From Candidatus Kapaibacterium sp. (GTDB lineage: Bacteria; Bacteroidota; Ignavibacteria; Palsa-1295), in NCBI GenBank assembly GCA_025450975.1, contig JANWLI010000075.1, forward strand, positions 1 through 6,943: DNA of 6,943 nt. Direction: 5' to 3'. Below, one piece after another: positions 5,861 through 6,943 of the stretch (the first letter of the stretch is position 1; each line of letters opens with the position of its first letter). Below the pieces are notes generated by a model, which was given only the letters and a program-made list of their open reading frames with translations, was not told where the DNA came from and ran no database searches. The translations under genes and the position numbers were made by a program.

Positions 5861-6913
5861 ATGCGCGTTGGGTTACTGGCAAATATTAAACCGGAAGGAC
5901 TAAGTCTCTTAAACGTCAATGCCGATGGGCAGATGGACGACACGTATGCCGAATGGGATACGCGCGACGTCGTCGAGGCCGTGCGGGATGCACTTGCGAC
6001 GCATCCCGATGTCGAGTGCGAGATCGTCGAGGCCGTGCCCGACATCGCCTTGCCGCGCCTGATGGTGCGCAAGTACGACATCGTCTTCAATATAGCCGAA
6101 GGCATGCGCGGCGCAGCACGTGAAGCGCAATTCCCCGCCGTCCTCGAAATGCTCGGCATTCCCTACACCGGCTCCGGCCCCTGGACCTTAGCAACGGCAC
6201 TCGACAAAGCACGCACAAAGGAGACACTCGCCTACCACGGAGTAGCGGTCGCCAGATTCAAGACCACCGCCGACATCGGCGCATCGCTTGAGCAGATCCT
6301 TCCCGGTGCAACCTACCCCGTCGTCGTTAAGCCGCTGAGCGAAGGCAGCTCGAAAGGTGTGAAGAACTCGTCGTTCGTTAATAACGATGAGGAATTCCGC
6401 CGCGAGATCGTCCGCATCCGCAACGACTACCATCAGGCATCGATCGTCGAAGAGTACTTACCCGGCCGGGAGTTCACCGTCGCCGTCCTCGGCAACGGCA
6501 AGACAGCCCGCGTGCTTCCTATAGTAGAGATCGTACTCACCGAGCTTCCCGAACATGCGCGCAGCATCTACTCATATGAAGCAAAGTGGGAATACGACGT
6601 GCCCGATAGCCCGCTTAACATCTTCCGCTGCCCCGCCGAACTGACGTCGGAGCTGCAAAAAGAGATCGAGAACATCGTGCTTCGGACTTACCGCGCCCTC
6701 GAGTGCCGGGACTGGTCGCGCATCGATGTCCGTCTCGATAGCGCCGGCAAGCCTAATATTATAGAAGTGAACCCCCTGCCGGGTATTCTGCCCAATCCGG
6801 AGGAAAACTCCTGTTTCCCCAAAGCCGCCCGGACTGCGGGCCTCGATTACAACCAAATGATGCTGGCAGTCCTCAGGGCCGGCTGTGAAAGGTACAGGAT
6901 GACGCTGGCCTAA
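5861..6913 (+). CDS. D-Ala-D-Ala ligase-like ATP-grasp enzyme (Ddl paralogue, substrate uncertain)
   Basis: The 350 residues have the Ddl-type ATP-grasp order: FNIAEGMRG (76-84), DK (115-116), VVKPLSEGSSKGV (155-167), EEYLPGREFTVAVLG (197-211), RIDVRLD (287-293) and IEVNPLPGI (301-309). By alignment with E. coli DdlB, K116 and K157 bind ATP, D289, E302 and N304 bind Mg, R287 matches R255, and S163 matches S150. Two differences matter: the GG.S.ER N-terminal motif with catalytic Glu15 is absent (the start reads GLLANIKPEG), and Tyr216 in the YEAKY loop is W243 within a longer loop. So ligation of a carboxylate to an amine with ATP is expected, but D-Ala-D-Ala as product is doubtful. Ddl-like genes of this kind often come in tandem, and the next gene begins directly after this stop. 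The start at 5861 gives the usual MRVGLL beta-strand start. A DnaA box lies just upstream. Confidence 0.85.
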   Translation: MRVGLLANIKPEGLSLLNVNADGQMDDTYAEWDTRDVVEAVRDALATHPDVECEIVEAVPDIALPRLMVRKYDIVFNIAEGMRGAAREAQFPAVLEMLGIPYTGSGPWTLATALDKARTKETLAYHGVAVARFKTTADIGASLEQILPGATYPVVVKPLSEGSSKGVKNSSFVNNDEEFRREIVRIRNDYHQASIVEEYLPGREFTVAVLGNGKTARVLPIVEIVLTELPEHARSIYSYEAKWEYDVPDSPLNIFRCPAELTSELQKEIENIVLRTYRALECRDWSRIDVRLDSAGKPNIIEVNPLPGILPNPEENSCFPKAARTAGLDYNQMMLAVLRAGCERYRMTLA

Positions 6914-6943
6914 ATGAAGATCACTATCATATATAATGAGCCG
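6914..6943 (+). CDS. Start of a following gene, cut by window edge; probably a second ATP-grasp ligase
   Basis: The ATG follows the ligase TAA with no gap, and ten codons are open to the window edge (MKITIIYNEP). A short beta-strand ending in YN near the N-terminus is what the second member of tandem Ddl-like pairs usually shows. The zero spacing implies translational coupling and a shared mRNA with the ligase. Ten residues cannot prove the family. Confidence 0.5.
   Translation, partial: MKITIIYNEP

Noticed and set aside
5909..6856. Minus-strand frames opposite the ATP-grasp gene
   Set aside because: They are antisense to a gene with intact catalytic motifs throughout and show no domain of their own.

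Overview
The window reads as chromosomal DNA from a Bacteroidota-like bacterium, most plausibly the Chlorobi/Ignavibacteria/Kapabacteria side of that group. The grounds are an F0 subunit a with a cleavable signal peptide and a long extra N-terminal domain, an atpZ - atpI-like - atpB order, few clear Shine-Dalgarno sites, and a secreted HEAT-repeat cyclophilin. This placement is an inference from gene style; no marker gene is present.

Left part, minus strand, transcribed right to left: a secreted HEAT-repeat/cyclophilin fusion (4360-2231), an AtpZ-type two-helix protein (2203-1838), a 95-bp gap, an AtpI-like four-helix protein starting at TTG (1742-1290), and atpB (1277-39). The next gene leftwards is outside the window and would be expected to be atpE. 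The stop codon of atpB sits in a nested set of mutually exclusive inverted repeats (1-48).

Middle: a 110-bp divergent spacer (4361-4470) holds a 14-bp perfect palindrome and a Bacteroidetes-style TAnnTTTG element. It is followed on the plus strand by an AT-rich gene for a probable lipoprotein with PKD-like domains and an unrecognised C-terminal half (4471-5763). Its base composition differs visibly from both flanks, which suggests a foreign or fast-evolving insert.

Right part: a 97-bp spacer (5764-5860) contains two exact TTATNCACA DnaA boxes facing each other, the only two I found in the window. Then comes a Ddl-like ATP-grasp ligase (5861-6913), whose stop codon abuts the ATG of a further gene (6914 onward) that is cut by the window edge. 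That gene is probably a second ATP-grasp ligase of a tandem pair.

The window has one coherent functional block (F0 assembly and proton channel), one envelope-folding protein next to it, one surface lipoprotein, and one ATP-grasp ligation unit. I see no tRNA, rRNA, CRISPR array or transposase. The items most worth following up are the paired DnaA boxes, the ligase with a changed substrate-site residue, and the RNA switch-like repeats at the atpB stop.
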